Source: Oxynema aestuarii AP17 (GTDB taxonomy: Bacteria; Cyanobacteriota; Cyanobacteriia; Cyanobacteriales; Laspinemataceae). Taken from it: DNA of 64,000 nt. The DNA lies in the NCBI RefSeq assembly GCF_012295525.1, contig NZ_CP051167.1, positions 2,914,001 to 2,978,000 on the forward strand, read 5' to 3'. This document shows positions 8,754 to 16,473 of the stretch, piece by piece (positions within the stretch are counted from its first letter, which is position 1; the number at the start of each line of letters is the position of its first letter). A model generated the notes under the pieces. That model had not been told where the DNA came from, did no database searches, and saw only the letters and a list, made by a program, of their open reading frames with translations. The position numbers and the translations under genes are program-made.

Positions 8754-9986
8754 CTACCGCGATTCTACGGTCAATGACTCGAATAAGCTGGCTAAAATCG
8801 TATTGGAAAATAAAAAGCCTTCGGGGTCGGTGAGGCGCACTCTGGCGGGGGGCGATCGCCTCTCCCCGATCGCCCCCGAACGGTCGAGTCCTTCAATCCA
8901 GTTATTTTTATCGTAAACTTGCAAAGTTTCGACGATCGCCGCTACCGATTCAGCCCCGAAACTTTCTCGAATTTCGAGTAAATTCACCCCGTCGGACAAC
9001 CGAAAACCGAGCATTAAGGTTTCTAAAAGCCGATCTTCCGTGGACGTGGGCGGTTCGTCGATCGCCCCGCCGGAGGCTTTATACCTTGCAACCCATTCGT
9101 AATACTCCTTGCGGGTGCGCGGTCGGGAGCAACGGCGATCGCCGACGTAGCTGGTGGCGCCCATGCCAAAGCCGTAGTAAGGCTGATTTTCCCAGTACAG
9201 ACGATTGTGGCGACATTGAAAGCCCTTTTTGGCGTAGTTCGAGACCTCGTAATGCTCGTATCCCGCGCGCGAGAGCATTTCGGCGGCGAGGCGGTACATT
9301 TGCGCGGTGAGGTCGTCGTCGGGTAAGGGGCGATCGCCCGGTTTGTAGAAACGACCGAAGGGGGTGACGGGTTCGACGACGAGATCGTAACAAGAGAGGT
9401 GATTGGGGGAGATGGCGATCGCGCGGTCGAGCGCACGGCGCCACTGCTCTAAACTTTGGTGGGGTAAACCAGAAATCAGATCGAGGCTGAAGTTGGGTAT
9501 CCCGACGTGGCGGATATTCTCCACGGCTGTAAAAATATCTTCAGCATCGTGCGATCGCCCGCAAAGCTTTAACAAGTCGTCCTCAAACGCCTGGACGCCC
9601 AAGCTAACGCGATTGACTCCCGATCGAGCATATCCACTCAATTTGGCGCGATCGAACGTTCCCGGATCCATTTCGGCGGAAATTTCCGCATCCGAGGCGA
9701 TCCCGAACTGGCGGTCGAGAACCGTCAGGAGGCGATCGATCTGAGCGGCGGTGAGTAACGAGGGGGTTCCGCCGCCGAAAAACACCGTCTCCAAGGGGTG
9801 GGGCGATCGCGGAGTCGCTTCGATTTCCTCGATTAACACTTCGACATATTCGGCGATCGTCCCCGAATTTTCTCCCGACTTGCGATCGCCGATCACGGAA
9901 ACCGGAAAATCGCAATAAAAACAGCGACGGCGACAAAAGGGAATGTGAACGTAAGCCCCTCGGGGACAGACCCGATGTAACTTCAT
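8754..9986 (-). CDS. hemW: Radical SAM heme chaperone HemW
   Basis: This is a radical S-adenosylmethionine protein of the HemN/HemW group. Counting from the ATG at 9986, Cys18, Cys22 and Cys25 form the CxxxCxxC cluster motif in PFCRRRCFYCDF. It is followed by the FFGGGTPS motif, the SLGVQAF motif, and the C-terminal HemN domain with HNRLYWENQPYYGFG. HemW delivers heme to respiratory proteins; cyanobacterial copies were long misannotated as coproporphyrinogen oxidase, which needs extra N-terminal residues absent here. The frame opens upstream at a TTG (10064), but the ATG at 9986 fits family length (410 residues). A -10-like TATACT lies between the two, so the ATG is preferred. Confidence 0.9.
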   Translation of the reverse strand: MKLHRVCPRGAYVHIPFCRRRCFYCDFPVSVIGDRKSGENSGTIAEYVEVLIEEIEATPRSPHPLETVFFGGGTPSLLTAAQIDRLLTVLDRQFGIASDAEISAEMDPGTFDRAKLSGYARSGVNRVSLGVQAFEDDLLKLCGRSHDAEDIFTAVENIRHVGIPNFSLDLISGLPHQSLEQWRRALDRAIAISPNHLSCYDLVVEPVTPFGRFYKPGDRPLPDDDLTAQMYRLAAEMLSRAGYEHYEVSNYAKKGFQCRHNRLYWENQPYYGFGMGATSYVGDRRCSRPRTRKEYYEWVARYKASGGAIDEPPTSTEDRLLETLMLGFRLSDGVNLLEIRESFGAESVAAIVETLQVYDKNNWIEGLDRSGAIGERRSPPARVRLTDPEGFLFSNTILASLFESLTVESR

Positions 9987-10154
9987 AGGTGTTTCAAGCG
10001 TAACCAACCGAGGCAAAACGCCACAAAACTTAACAGTATAATGGGGGAGTAGCGTGTAAATCAATTACCAGAGCTGGCGCGCGATCGCATCCGCTATTGC
10101 AGCCAGAGCCTCAATCTGAAGCACGAACAGTTTTACCCTAATAGGCTTGCACTC

Positions 10155-11234
10155 ATGCTTGATGCAATCATTATCCTTACCTTCATCCTAGCAGGAGCGG
10201 GGATCGGCTTCTACGGCATCGATATGCTTCCGGCTTCTGCCATCGATCGCGTGACCAATGTCGAAGGGTTGCGCTCCGTCACCGCCGGATTCGGCGCCTT
10301 AATTGGCGGCGCGATCGGCTTGTCAGTGCAGACCACTTACCGACGGGCCGAAACCCAAGTGCGCCAAATGCCGATCGACGTGCTGATCACGCGATCGATC
10401 GGTTTAGTCATGGGACTGTTGGTCGCCAATTTAATGCTCGCCCCGGTCTTTTTACTGCCGATTCCTTCTGAATTTGCCTTTATCAAGCCCCTAGCGGCGA
10501 TTCTCGGCAGTGTCATGTTTGCCTTTTTGGGCGTCGCCCTCGCAGACACCCACGGACGCGCTTTTTTGCGGCTGATCAACCCCCACAGCCTCGAAGCGAT
10601 GCTCGTCGCCGAAGGCACCCTCAAACCCGCCGCCACCAAAGTGATCGATACCAGTTGCATCATCGACGGTCGCCTCGAATCCTTGCTCGAAACGGGCTTT
10701 CTCGAAGGACAACTGCTCATCCCCCAGTTCGTCTTGCAAGAATTGCAAATGGTCGCCGATGCGTCTAACGATCAAAAACGGGTACGCGGACGACGGGGCC
10801 TCGACATCCTCAACCGCATCGAGGAACATTATCCCGATCGCGTGGTCATTCACTCGGCAGATTACGACGATTTACAAACCGTCGATGCCAAATTGGTGCG
10901 TTTGGCTCAAGAAATTAACGCCACCTTGCTCACCAACGACTACAACTTAAGTAAAGTCGCCAGCGTTCAGAAAGTTCCGGTTCTCAACGTCAACGACCTC
11001 ACCCAAGCCGTCCGCCCCGTCTACCTTCCCGGAGACAGTCTCGATTTGAAAATCCTCAAAGAAGGGAAAGAAGCGGCCCAAGGCGTCGGTTATCTCGAAG
11101 ATGGCACGATGGTGGTCGTCGAAGAAGGAGGAACTCATATCGGCGACGAAATCCGAGTGGTCGTCACTTCCGCCTTGCAAACTTCTGCCGGACGCATGAT
11201 TTTCGCCCGTCCTCATACCTCTGTCGTTGCGTGA
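10155..11234 (+). CDS. PIN-TRAM domain membrane protein (YacL-like)
   Basis: This 359-residue protein has four N-terminal hydrophobic segments (residues about 1-135), a PIN nuclease domain (about 155-285) and a C-terminal TRAM RNA-binding domain (about 290-350). PIN acidic residues are visible in KVIDTSCIIDGR, in PQFVLQEL and in LLTNDYNLSKVA, so the metal site looks complete. The layout equals Bacillus YacL-type proteins, presumed membrane-attached RNases; the exact substrate is unknown. It is divergent from hemW, and the 168-bp shared spacer contains a TATAAT on the plus strand near 10038. Confidence 0.85.
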   Translation: MLDAIIILTFILAGAGIGFYGIDMLPASAIDRVTNVEGLRSVTAGFGALIGGAIGLSVQTTYRRAETQVRQMPIDVLITRSIGLVMGLLVANLMLAPVFLLPIPSEFAFIKPLAAILGSVMFAFLGVALADTHGRAFLRLINPHSLEAMLVAEGTLKPAATKVIDTSCIIDGRLESLLETGFLEGQLLIPQFVLQELQMVADASNDQKRVRGRRGLDILNRIEEHYPDRVVIHSADYDDLQTVDAKLVRLAQEINATLLTNDYNLSKVASVQKVPVLNVNDLTQAVRPVYLPGDSLDLKILKEGKEAAQGVGYLEDGTMVVVEEGGTHIGDEIRVVVTSALQTSAGRMIFARPHTSVVA

Positions 11235-11285
11235 ACGAGCGATCGGCGATAAGCGGTATGACCAAAAAGTTAATCATTTCGCGCA

Positions 11286-11319
11286 AACGGCCCCGATTTT
11301 TATCGAAATTGGGGCCGTT
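11286..11319 (+). terminator. Strong hairpin after the PIN-TRAM gene
   Basis: AACGGCCCC at 11286-11294 pairs perfectly with GGGGCCGTT at 11311-11319, with further ATTT/AAAT pairing inside the loop. It lies 51 bp after the stop codon. No T-run follows, so termination is likely but not certain. Confidence 0.5.
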
Positions 11320-11405
11320 CGATCTTCAAAAGTCCCCCTTCATAAGGGGGATTTAGGGGGATCGATCCCGGCTGAGCTTAGATCGATCGAATGCAAGTGC
11401 AATTT

Positions 11406-11616
11406 ATGGTTGCATATCCCCCCTAGCCCCCCTTATGAAGGGGGGGAACGCAGAGGCGATCTCCTGATTTTGTTGCAGATTATGGTTGCATATCCCCCCT
11501 AGCCCCCCTTATGAAGGGGGGGAACGCAGAGGCGATCGCCTGATTTTGTTGCAGATTATGGTTGCATATCCCCCCTAGCCCCCCTTATGAAGGGGGGGAA
11601 CGGAGAGGCGATCGCC
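11406..11616. repeat. Three tandem 76-bp repeats ending at the vWA gene
   Basis: Copies begin at 11406, 11482 and 11558, an exact 76-bp period. Each has the CCCCCCTAGCCCCCC block, a short reverse G-rich arm (AAGGGGGG), a HIP1-like site and a TTTTGTTGCAGATT tail. The third copy runs up to the stop codon of the vWA gene. Related C-rich blocks occur at 11331-11365 and 21690-21955. This is a widespread type of cyanobacterial interspersed repeat. Confidence 0.9.
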
Positions 11617-12855
11617 TTATTGCAAAATTGTCTTGGAAACGATGCGGGTTTTCTTGCGATCGCCTTCCGAAAGCTCTTTCCCCGCTTGCAGTTGCGTCGC
11701 ACTGGTTTGCAGTACGGTCGCGGCCCCTTTATCCCCCATTTGTAACGCCGTTTTTGCTGCGGTTTGTAACATGGTCGCGGCCCCGGTGCGATCGCCTTGC
11801 TGCATTTTTTGTTCGGCGATCTGGGTTTGGCGGTATTTTGCCAACGCTAAAATATGTTGCTGTACTTCTGGATTCGGCGAGGGTCGGTAAGCGGTTAAGA
11901 CTTGAGCGTCTACCGCAACCGGATCGGATAAAATTCCGCTTTGACCTGTGGCGGGGTCGTCATAACGGACTTGCACTCGGGCGATCGTTTGCTGTCCTTG
12001 AGGGAATTGTCCGATGTAAAGATTGGCTAACACCACACGCTGCACGTCGGTCATCACGTCGCCGAGACGGACTTCGTATTTCCCTTGCTTGGGTTGTACG
12101 GGTAATTCGATCGTATCGGGGGCAACTTGGGCGATCGGTTTGAGCTCGGCGAGGCGCACTTTTGGCGTTAAATCGAAGATTAAATAAGCGTTCGTTAACG
12201 CGACCGACTGAATGCGCTCGAAAATCCGCCCGAATTCTTCTACCGCTCGATCCGGACGTTCGATAAAACTGAGGGTTCCCCCCGCCGCATCGGCAATTTT
12301 TTCGAGTACGTCTTGGTTCCAATGTTCGCCAAACCCCAAAGTGTTGAGGGTGATGTTACTTTCGGCGGCTTGACTGGCAAATTTCAAACAGGCGTCATTA
12401 CTCCCGTGTTCGTTTTCGCCGTCGGTGAGAATAAAGGCTTGTGAAACGGTGTCTTTCGATCCTTTTTTGAGTTCTTCGAGTCCGCGTTTCATGCCTTCGT
12501 CGATCGCCGTTCCACCGTCGGCACTGAGGCGATCGATTTTCTTTTTAATACTGTTAATATCTTCGATAACTTGATTGGGAACGATGATTTTTGCGCGATG
12601 GTCGAAGGCGACAATACTGAGGCGATCGCCGGGTTTGAGGCGCTCGATGAGGCGAAAAGCTGCTTCTTTGACGGTTTCTAAAGGGGAACCGTGCATGGAG
12701 CCGCTATGGTCGAGAATTAAGCATAAATTTAAAGGAATGCTCGCATCGGTGGCTTCGGCGATCGCCGCAATCGATAGGGATAGTTGACGCTGGCTACTCG
12801 CTTGTCCGGCGTCGATATTGTTATCATTTAAGGCCGGGTACAAACCGACTTTCAT
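11617..12855 (-). CDS. von Willebrand factor A domain protein
   Basis: The vWA domain spans residues about 38-215. The metal-ion-dependent adhesion site motif DxSxS is intact as Asp49, Ser51 and Ser53 in DHSGSM, and the later Thr (GGTAIDEG) and Asp (LTDGENEHG) are in place. The rest (about 220-412) is a beta-rich region then a helical tail with QTQIAEQKMQQGDRTGAAT. Family members are cytosolic, metal-binding protein-interaction modules; this layout is common and poorly characterised in cyanobacteria. ATG start with AGGAGA 8 bp upstream. No partner gene is adjacent that would define its role. Confidence 0.85.
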   Translation of the reverse strand: MKVGLYPALNDNNIDAGQASSQRQLSLSIAAIAEATDASIPLNLCLILDHSGSMHGSPLETVKEAAFRLIERLKPGDRLSIVAFDHRAKIIVPNQVIEDINSIKKKIDRLSADGGTAIDEGMKRGLEELKKGSKDTVSQAFILTDGENEHGSNDACLKFASQAAESNITLNTLGFGEHWNQDVLEKIADAAGGTLSFIERPDRAVEEFGRIFERIQSVALTNAYLIFDLTPKVRLAELKPIAQVAPDTIELPVQPKQGKYEVRLGDVMTDVQRVVLANLYIGQFPQGQQTIARVQVRYDDPATGQSGILSDPVAVDAQVLTAYRPSPNPEVQQHILALAKYRQTQIAEQKMQQGDRTGAATMLQTAAKTALQMGDKGAATVLQTSATQLQAGKELSEGDRKKTRIVSKTILQ

Positions 12856-13000
12856 AACAGAATTCTCCTAAGTTGATGGAAGTTTAGGGTTTAGATTTGT
12901 TTGGGGTTGAGATTGTAGCTGAAGTTGATAGCAGGCAAGATGCCTGCCTCAAGGATCTGCTAACTTCTGAAAACTACTCAGAAGAAATGAATCAGAGGAT

Positions 13001-13822
13001 TCAATACAAGGCTAACATTAATTTTTTGCGATATTCTTTGGTTAAGGGATGGTCGTTTCCTAAAAGATCGAAGATGGCGATCGCCCCTTTTCGGGCTCCG
13101 TCATTTTTGTAGGTGCGATCGGTTTCGACGATGTCGATAAATAGCTTTAAGGCTTGTTCGTACTGTCCCTCTAAGGTTAAGGCTGCGGCTTTGGAAAATT
13201 GACGGTCAATTTCGCGATCGCCGCTCGGATGAATGGCTTCTTTCCTAAAATAAATTAAGGAACGAATGGCTTTCAGTTGGGCTTCGTAATTTTTATCGAA
13301 TTCGTCAAGTTTGGAGATAACGGCTTCGGCGTCTTCGAGGCGATCGATACCAATGAAAAATTTAGCCGCCGCGATCGCTAATTTGGGATTGTCGGGATAG
13401 TCTTGAAGGAGCGATCGCCATTGTTGTTCGGCTTGCTCTAATTCCCCAGCAGAAATATTCGTTTTAATCGCCGCTACTCGTTCGTCAATTCGTGAGGAAA
13501 TATTGCATTTTGCCAAAAATTCCGCTAACTGGTCGTCAGGAAGGACACCGACAAAACTATCGACGACTTTGCCTTCTTTAATGACTTTAACGTCGGGAAT
13601 ACCTTCGATTTTAAAGGCTTGGGCTAAATATTGGTTTTCTTCGACATTGACTTTGGCGACGATACAATCGTATTCTTTCGCCACGTTTTCTAGGATCGGT
13701 TTGAGCATTTGACACGGACCGCACCACGTGGCAAAAAAGTCTACAATAATCGGTGTTTCGTAAGATTTGGCTAGAACTTCTTCCTCGAAGTTATGGTCGT
13801 AAACCTCTATGGAATATCCCAT
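13001..13822 (-). CDS. Thioredoxin-domain TPR co-chaperone (YbbN/CnoX-like)
   Basis: Residues 1-110 are a thioredoxin fold with the full active site Cys34-Gly-Pro-Cys37 (ATWCGPCQ) and the cis-proline region EGIPDVKV. Residues about 115-273 are tetratricopeptide-like helices, including RLEDAEAVI and LEGQYEQALKLF. This order and length match the YbbN/CnoX family, which combine holdase and redox protection of proteins. Escherichia CnoX lacks the second cysteine, whereas this one has both, so disulfide exchange is possible. ATG start. Confidence 0.88.
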   Translation of the reverse strand: MGYSIEVYDHNFEEEVLAKSYETPIIVDFFATWCGPCQMLKPILENVAKEYDCIVAKVNVEENQYLAQAFKIEGIPDVKVIKEGKVVDSFVGVLPDDQLAEFLAKCNISSRIDERVAAIKTNISAGELEQAEQQWRSLLQDYPDNPKLAIAAAKFFIGIDRLEDAEAVISKLDEFDKNYEAQLKAIRSLIYFRKEAIHPSGDREIDRQFSKAAALTLEGQYEQALKLFIDIVETDRTYKNDGARKGAIAIFDLLGNDHPLTKEYRKKLMLALY

Positions 13823-14031
13823 GTCCGGCTATTTTGCGATAAATAGATGATTCGGGAAATGCGATTTTAACCCATGCTTAACCAAGATGGGGCGAATGCG
13901 CTTCCCCATCCGTATTTTAATGGGAGATTGCCGGAAGGCGATCGGCGGTTTTCCCTCTGGATTTGTCCGATTTCCGTACAGACTACCGGGGATAAGGGCG
14001 ATCGCCTCTTCAAGTCGAATTTTGGGAAACA

Positions 14032-14103
14032 AGCGGGCGATCGGACTCGAACCGACGACATTCAGCTTGGGAAGCTGACGTTCTACCACTGAACTACGCC
14101 CGC
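14032..14103 (-). tRNA. tRNA-Gly(CCC)
   Basis: The 72-nt minus-strand sequence folds into a full cloverleaf. The acceptor stem GCGGGCG/CGCCCGC is perfect, the D-stem is GTTC/GAAC, the anticodon stem is TCAGC/GCTGA with loop TTCCCAA giving anticodon CCC, and the T-arm has TTCGAGT. The discriminator base is U, as expected for bacterial tRNA-Gly. CCA is not encoded. Confidence 0.95.
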
Positions 14104-14250
14104 GTCAAGCAATTGTTACAACTTTTAACGAGTTTCTTGCAGGTTGCAACAACAGGCTAGAAGCTTATTATATAGCGATCGCCCCCGGTTTTGTCTAGAG
14201 GGGGGCGAGGATTTTAACGGTGGCGATCGCTCAAACCGACTTACACTGAA

Positions 14251-15774
14251 TTAGACATCGACGTAATAACCGACCCCCTCATAGCGGTAGAAAGGTAGGG
14301 TATTGCTGACGACGTCACGTTCGACGGCGGACGGCGTGTAGAAGTGCGCCCCAGTAAACGTATTGAAGAAACGATATAACGGATCGCTACCGGGGGCAGG
14401 TTGCACGTAGGCGTTGTAGGCGATGCCTTCATCGCGGAACGCCATCAAGTTAGTTCGCACGAAATTGGCCTCGTTCGGATCGATCGTATAGAAGTGGGTT
14501 CCCACTTGGGTGTTGAAGAAGCGGAAGACGGGGGCTGTATTCGGCGTTCCCGCAGGTGCGGCTTCAAAGGAAGGCCCTTCGTAGTTGTAGCCAATTAAAT
14601 TATCTCGAACGAAGTTCCGCTCGTTTTCGTCGGCAGTATAAAAGTGAGTTCCGGTGACGGTGTTGTAAAAACGGTACACTCTCAATCCCGTGACCGGATC
14701 GGTTCCGCCACCGTCGTTATCGGCGATGGTCAAACTGGCGCTATTCGGCGTTCCTACGTTATACCCCGTCCCTGGATTCAAACTGACGGCGATCGTTTCG
14801 TTGGGATCGTTGAGGGCGTCATCCACCGGGCTGACCGTGAAATTGACCACACTTTGACCGTTGGGGATCGTCACCGTTCCCGTCCCCGTCGGGGCGAAGT
14901 TGGCACCGATGACACCGTAGTCACTGGTGGCACCGCCAAAGGTTGCCGTACCGCCAAAGGTAAGATTTACTGTGAGATCGCCCGTGGTTTGGCTTCCACG
15001 AGAGAGGGTAAAGGTTCCCAGCCCGCCTCCGGCTTCGCTGGGTGTTCCACTGGCGCTTAAGGTGACCGTGGTTCCCGGAACTGCTCCCCCGGGAATCAGG
15101 TTTAATGTATAAGATGTTGACGCCCGCCCGCCGTCGGGCAAGTTAGCGGTGGTATCGTTAGCACTCACTTTAACTAAGTAGTTGCCCGCCGCGAGATTGA
15201 CATTTTCAAGGGCTTCGTCGCTGGTTCCGCCATTTTGCGATCGCAAAATCAACGTAGTGCCGTTGGCTTCGTATAATTCTAAATCGGCATTATCTTGCAA
15301 TCCCGACAGTCTCAAGCTCACTGTTCCCGCACTCGGCAAGCGGAAGTTATACCAATCGTTGATATCGCTGCGACCGACAAAGCCGTTAATGCTTTGGGGG
15401 GTTAAATTACCCAATTGCGGTGCAGTTGCAGCGACGTTATTGGCTGCATTTTCCGAGTTAATTTCGAGGAGAAATGGCCCGGTTGTCGCTGTCGCCGGGA
15501 CGGGTACGGCGGCAGTTTGTACGACGGCCCGATAGCTGACGCCGGGTTGTGGGCCATTGGTCGTAGTTTCCGGCGTACCTCCAGTGAAGGTGTTAATCGG
15601 ACCGCCGACAATGGAAGCACCATTACCTAATAAATCGAGTTGAACGTCGAGATTGGCATTCGGATATAAGGTGACGATCAGGGGACGTTGCAAGTCGATC
15701 GCCGTTCCGGGAATATCGAAGAGAAAGGGGATAACGGGATCTTGAATATTTCCTGTAAATCGGGTGCCTGTCAT
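14251..15774 (-). CDS. Surface protein with PPC, Calx-beta and DUF5648 domains
   Basis: From the ATG at 15774 this is a 507-residue protein; the frame opens 24 codons earlier, but AGGAG lies 8 bp before this ATG. Residues about 110-230 form a bacterial pre-peptidase C-terminal (PPC) domain (DWYNFRLPSAGTVSLRL, GNYLVKVS). About 235-355 is a Calx-beta domain ending in SLTIADND. About 365-505 holds three repeats of the DUF5648 type, VYRFYNT..GTHFYT, VFRFFNT..GTHFYT and LYRFFNT..GAHFYT. These are extracellular, calcium- or sugar-binding type modules. No signal peptide is visible, so export may be unconventional. Confidence 0.85.
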   Translation of the reverse strand: MTGTRFTGNIQDPVIPFLFDIPGTAIDLQRPLIVTLYPNANLDVQLDLLGNGASIVGGPINTFTGGTPETTTNGPQPGVSYRAVVQTAAVPVPATATTGPFLLEINSENAANNVAATAPQLGNLTPQSINGFVGRSDINDWYNFRLPSAGTVSLRLSGLQDNADLELYEANGTTLILRSQNGGTSDEALENVNLAAGNYLVKVSANDTTANLPDGGRASTSYTLNLIPGGAVPGTTVTLSASGTPSEAGGGLGTFTLSRGSQTTGDLTVNLTFGGTATFGGATSDYGVIGANFAPTGTGTVTIPNGQSVVNFTVSPVDDALNDPNETIAVSLNPGTGYNVGTPNSASLTIADNDGGGTDPVTGLRVYRFYNTVTGTHFYTADENERNFVRDNLIGYNYEGPSFEAAPAGTPNTAPVFRFFNTQVGTHFYTIDPNEANFVRTNLMAFRDEGIAYNAYVQPAPGSDPLYRFFNTFTGAHFYTPSAVERDVVSNTLPFYRYEGVGYYVDV

Positions 15775-16412
15775 GGCTGTTTCTCCTAATTGAAGAACAA
15801 GGAAAATGACCGAAATGGAATTAGAAAATTGAACAGATAGATCCAAACTTCAAGAAAAATAAATTATCTTGCTTTGAATCGTTAACAACGACACGATTTT
15901 CGCGATCGCTCTTTTCCGAGAGGATCGAATTGACGGACTGAGGGAAAATTTCGGGTAAATTTCGGGCAACTAGAGGAGATATACTCCTTAAACAGGATTT
16001 TCCAAGATTGGCGATCGCCCTTTATTGCCCTTTATTGATTGATTCTTGCTAGAATCCTTGAAAGTTTATAGCAATTCTTAAGTTCGTAAAAGATCTCAGG
16101 GAAGATCGACGATCGCTTTCAAGGCAATGACCGTTTGAATTTTGGTAGCTCAGGGATTTTGAGAAAGCTACCGTTGTAATTTTAGGGAATTTTAAGGTTT
16201 TAATCGCATCGTTGAATTTAACCTACCCTTTTTCTAAGTTTGTTAAGAGGATTGTTATTAAGCTATCCTGTAATGACTCTCGGTGCTTTTTTTAGAAAAA
16301 ACCGAGAGCTTGATAGATTTTGCTTCTATTTTACAAACGAATTGAGAAAAGATCCGATGGGCGATCGCAAAAGTTAAATCAACTCAATAATTATTTATAA
16401 CTGGACAAAAAG
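15775..16412. other. Spacer with an inverted repeat at 16277-16308
   Basis: There is no credible gene. CTCTCGGT (16277-16284) and ACCGAGAG (16301-16308) form a hairpin with a T-then-A-rich loop, possibly a terminator or a processed RNA. The part next to 15774 should hold the promoter of the PPC/Calx-beta gene. Confidence 0.4.
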
Positions 16413-16446
16413 AAAGGAGGACACCCGTCGGTACGCCCTCCTTTTT
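16413..16446 (-). terminator. Intrinsic terminator of the RTX gene
   Basis: On the minus strand a GGAGG/CCTCC hairpin is followed by TTTCTTTTT. It lies 28 bp after the stop codon of the RTX gene that ends at 16474. Confidence 0.7.
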
Positions 16447-16473
16447 TTAACTTGAGCTAGTTAGTCGATCGAG

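Noticed and set aside
11406-11624. CRISPR-like array
   Set aside because: The 76-bp units are contiguous and identical without unique spacers.
11227-12143. Plus-strand frames in the 76-bp repeats and opposite the vWA gene
   Set aside because: They are shadows produced by the repeat and by the vWA coding sequence on the other strand.
13829-14092. Short frames on both strands across the tRNA gene
   Set aside because: They are chance frames through tRNA-Gly, giving the well-known spurious GLEPTTFSLGS-type peptides.
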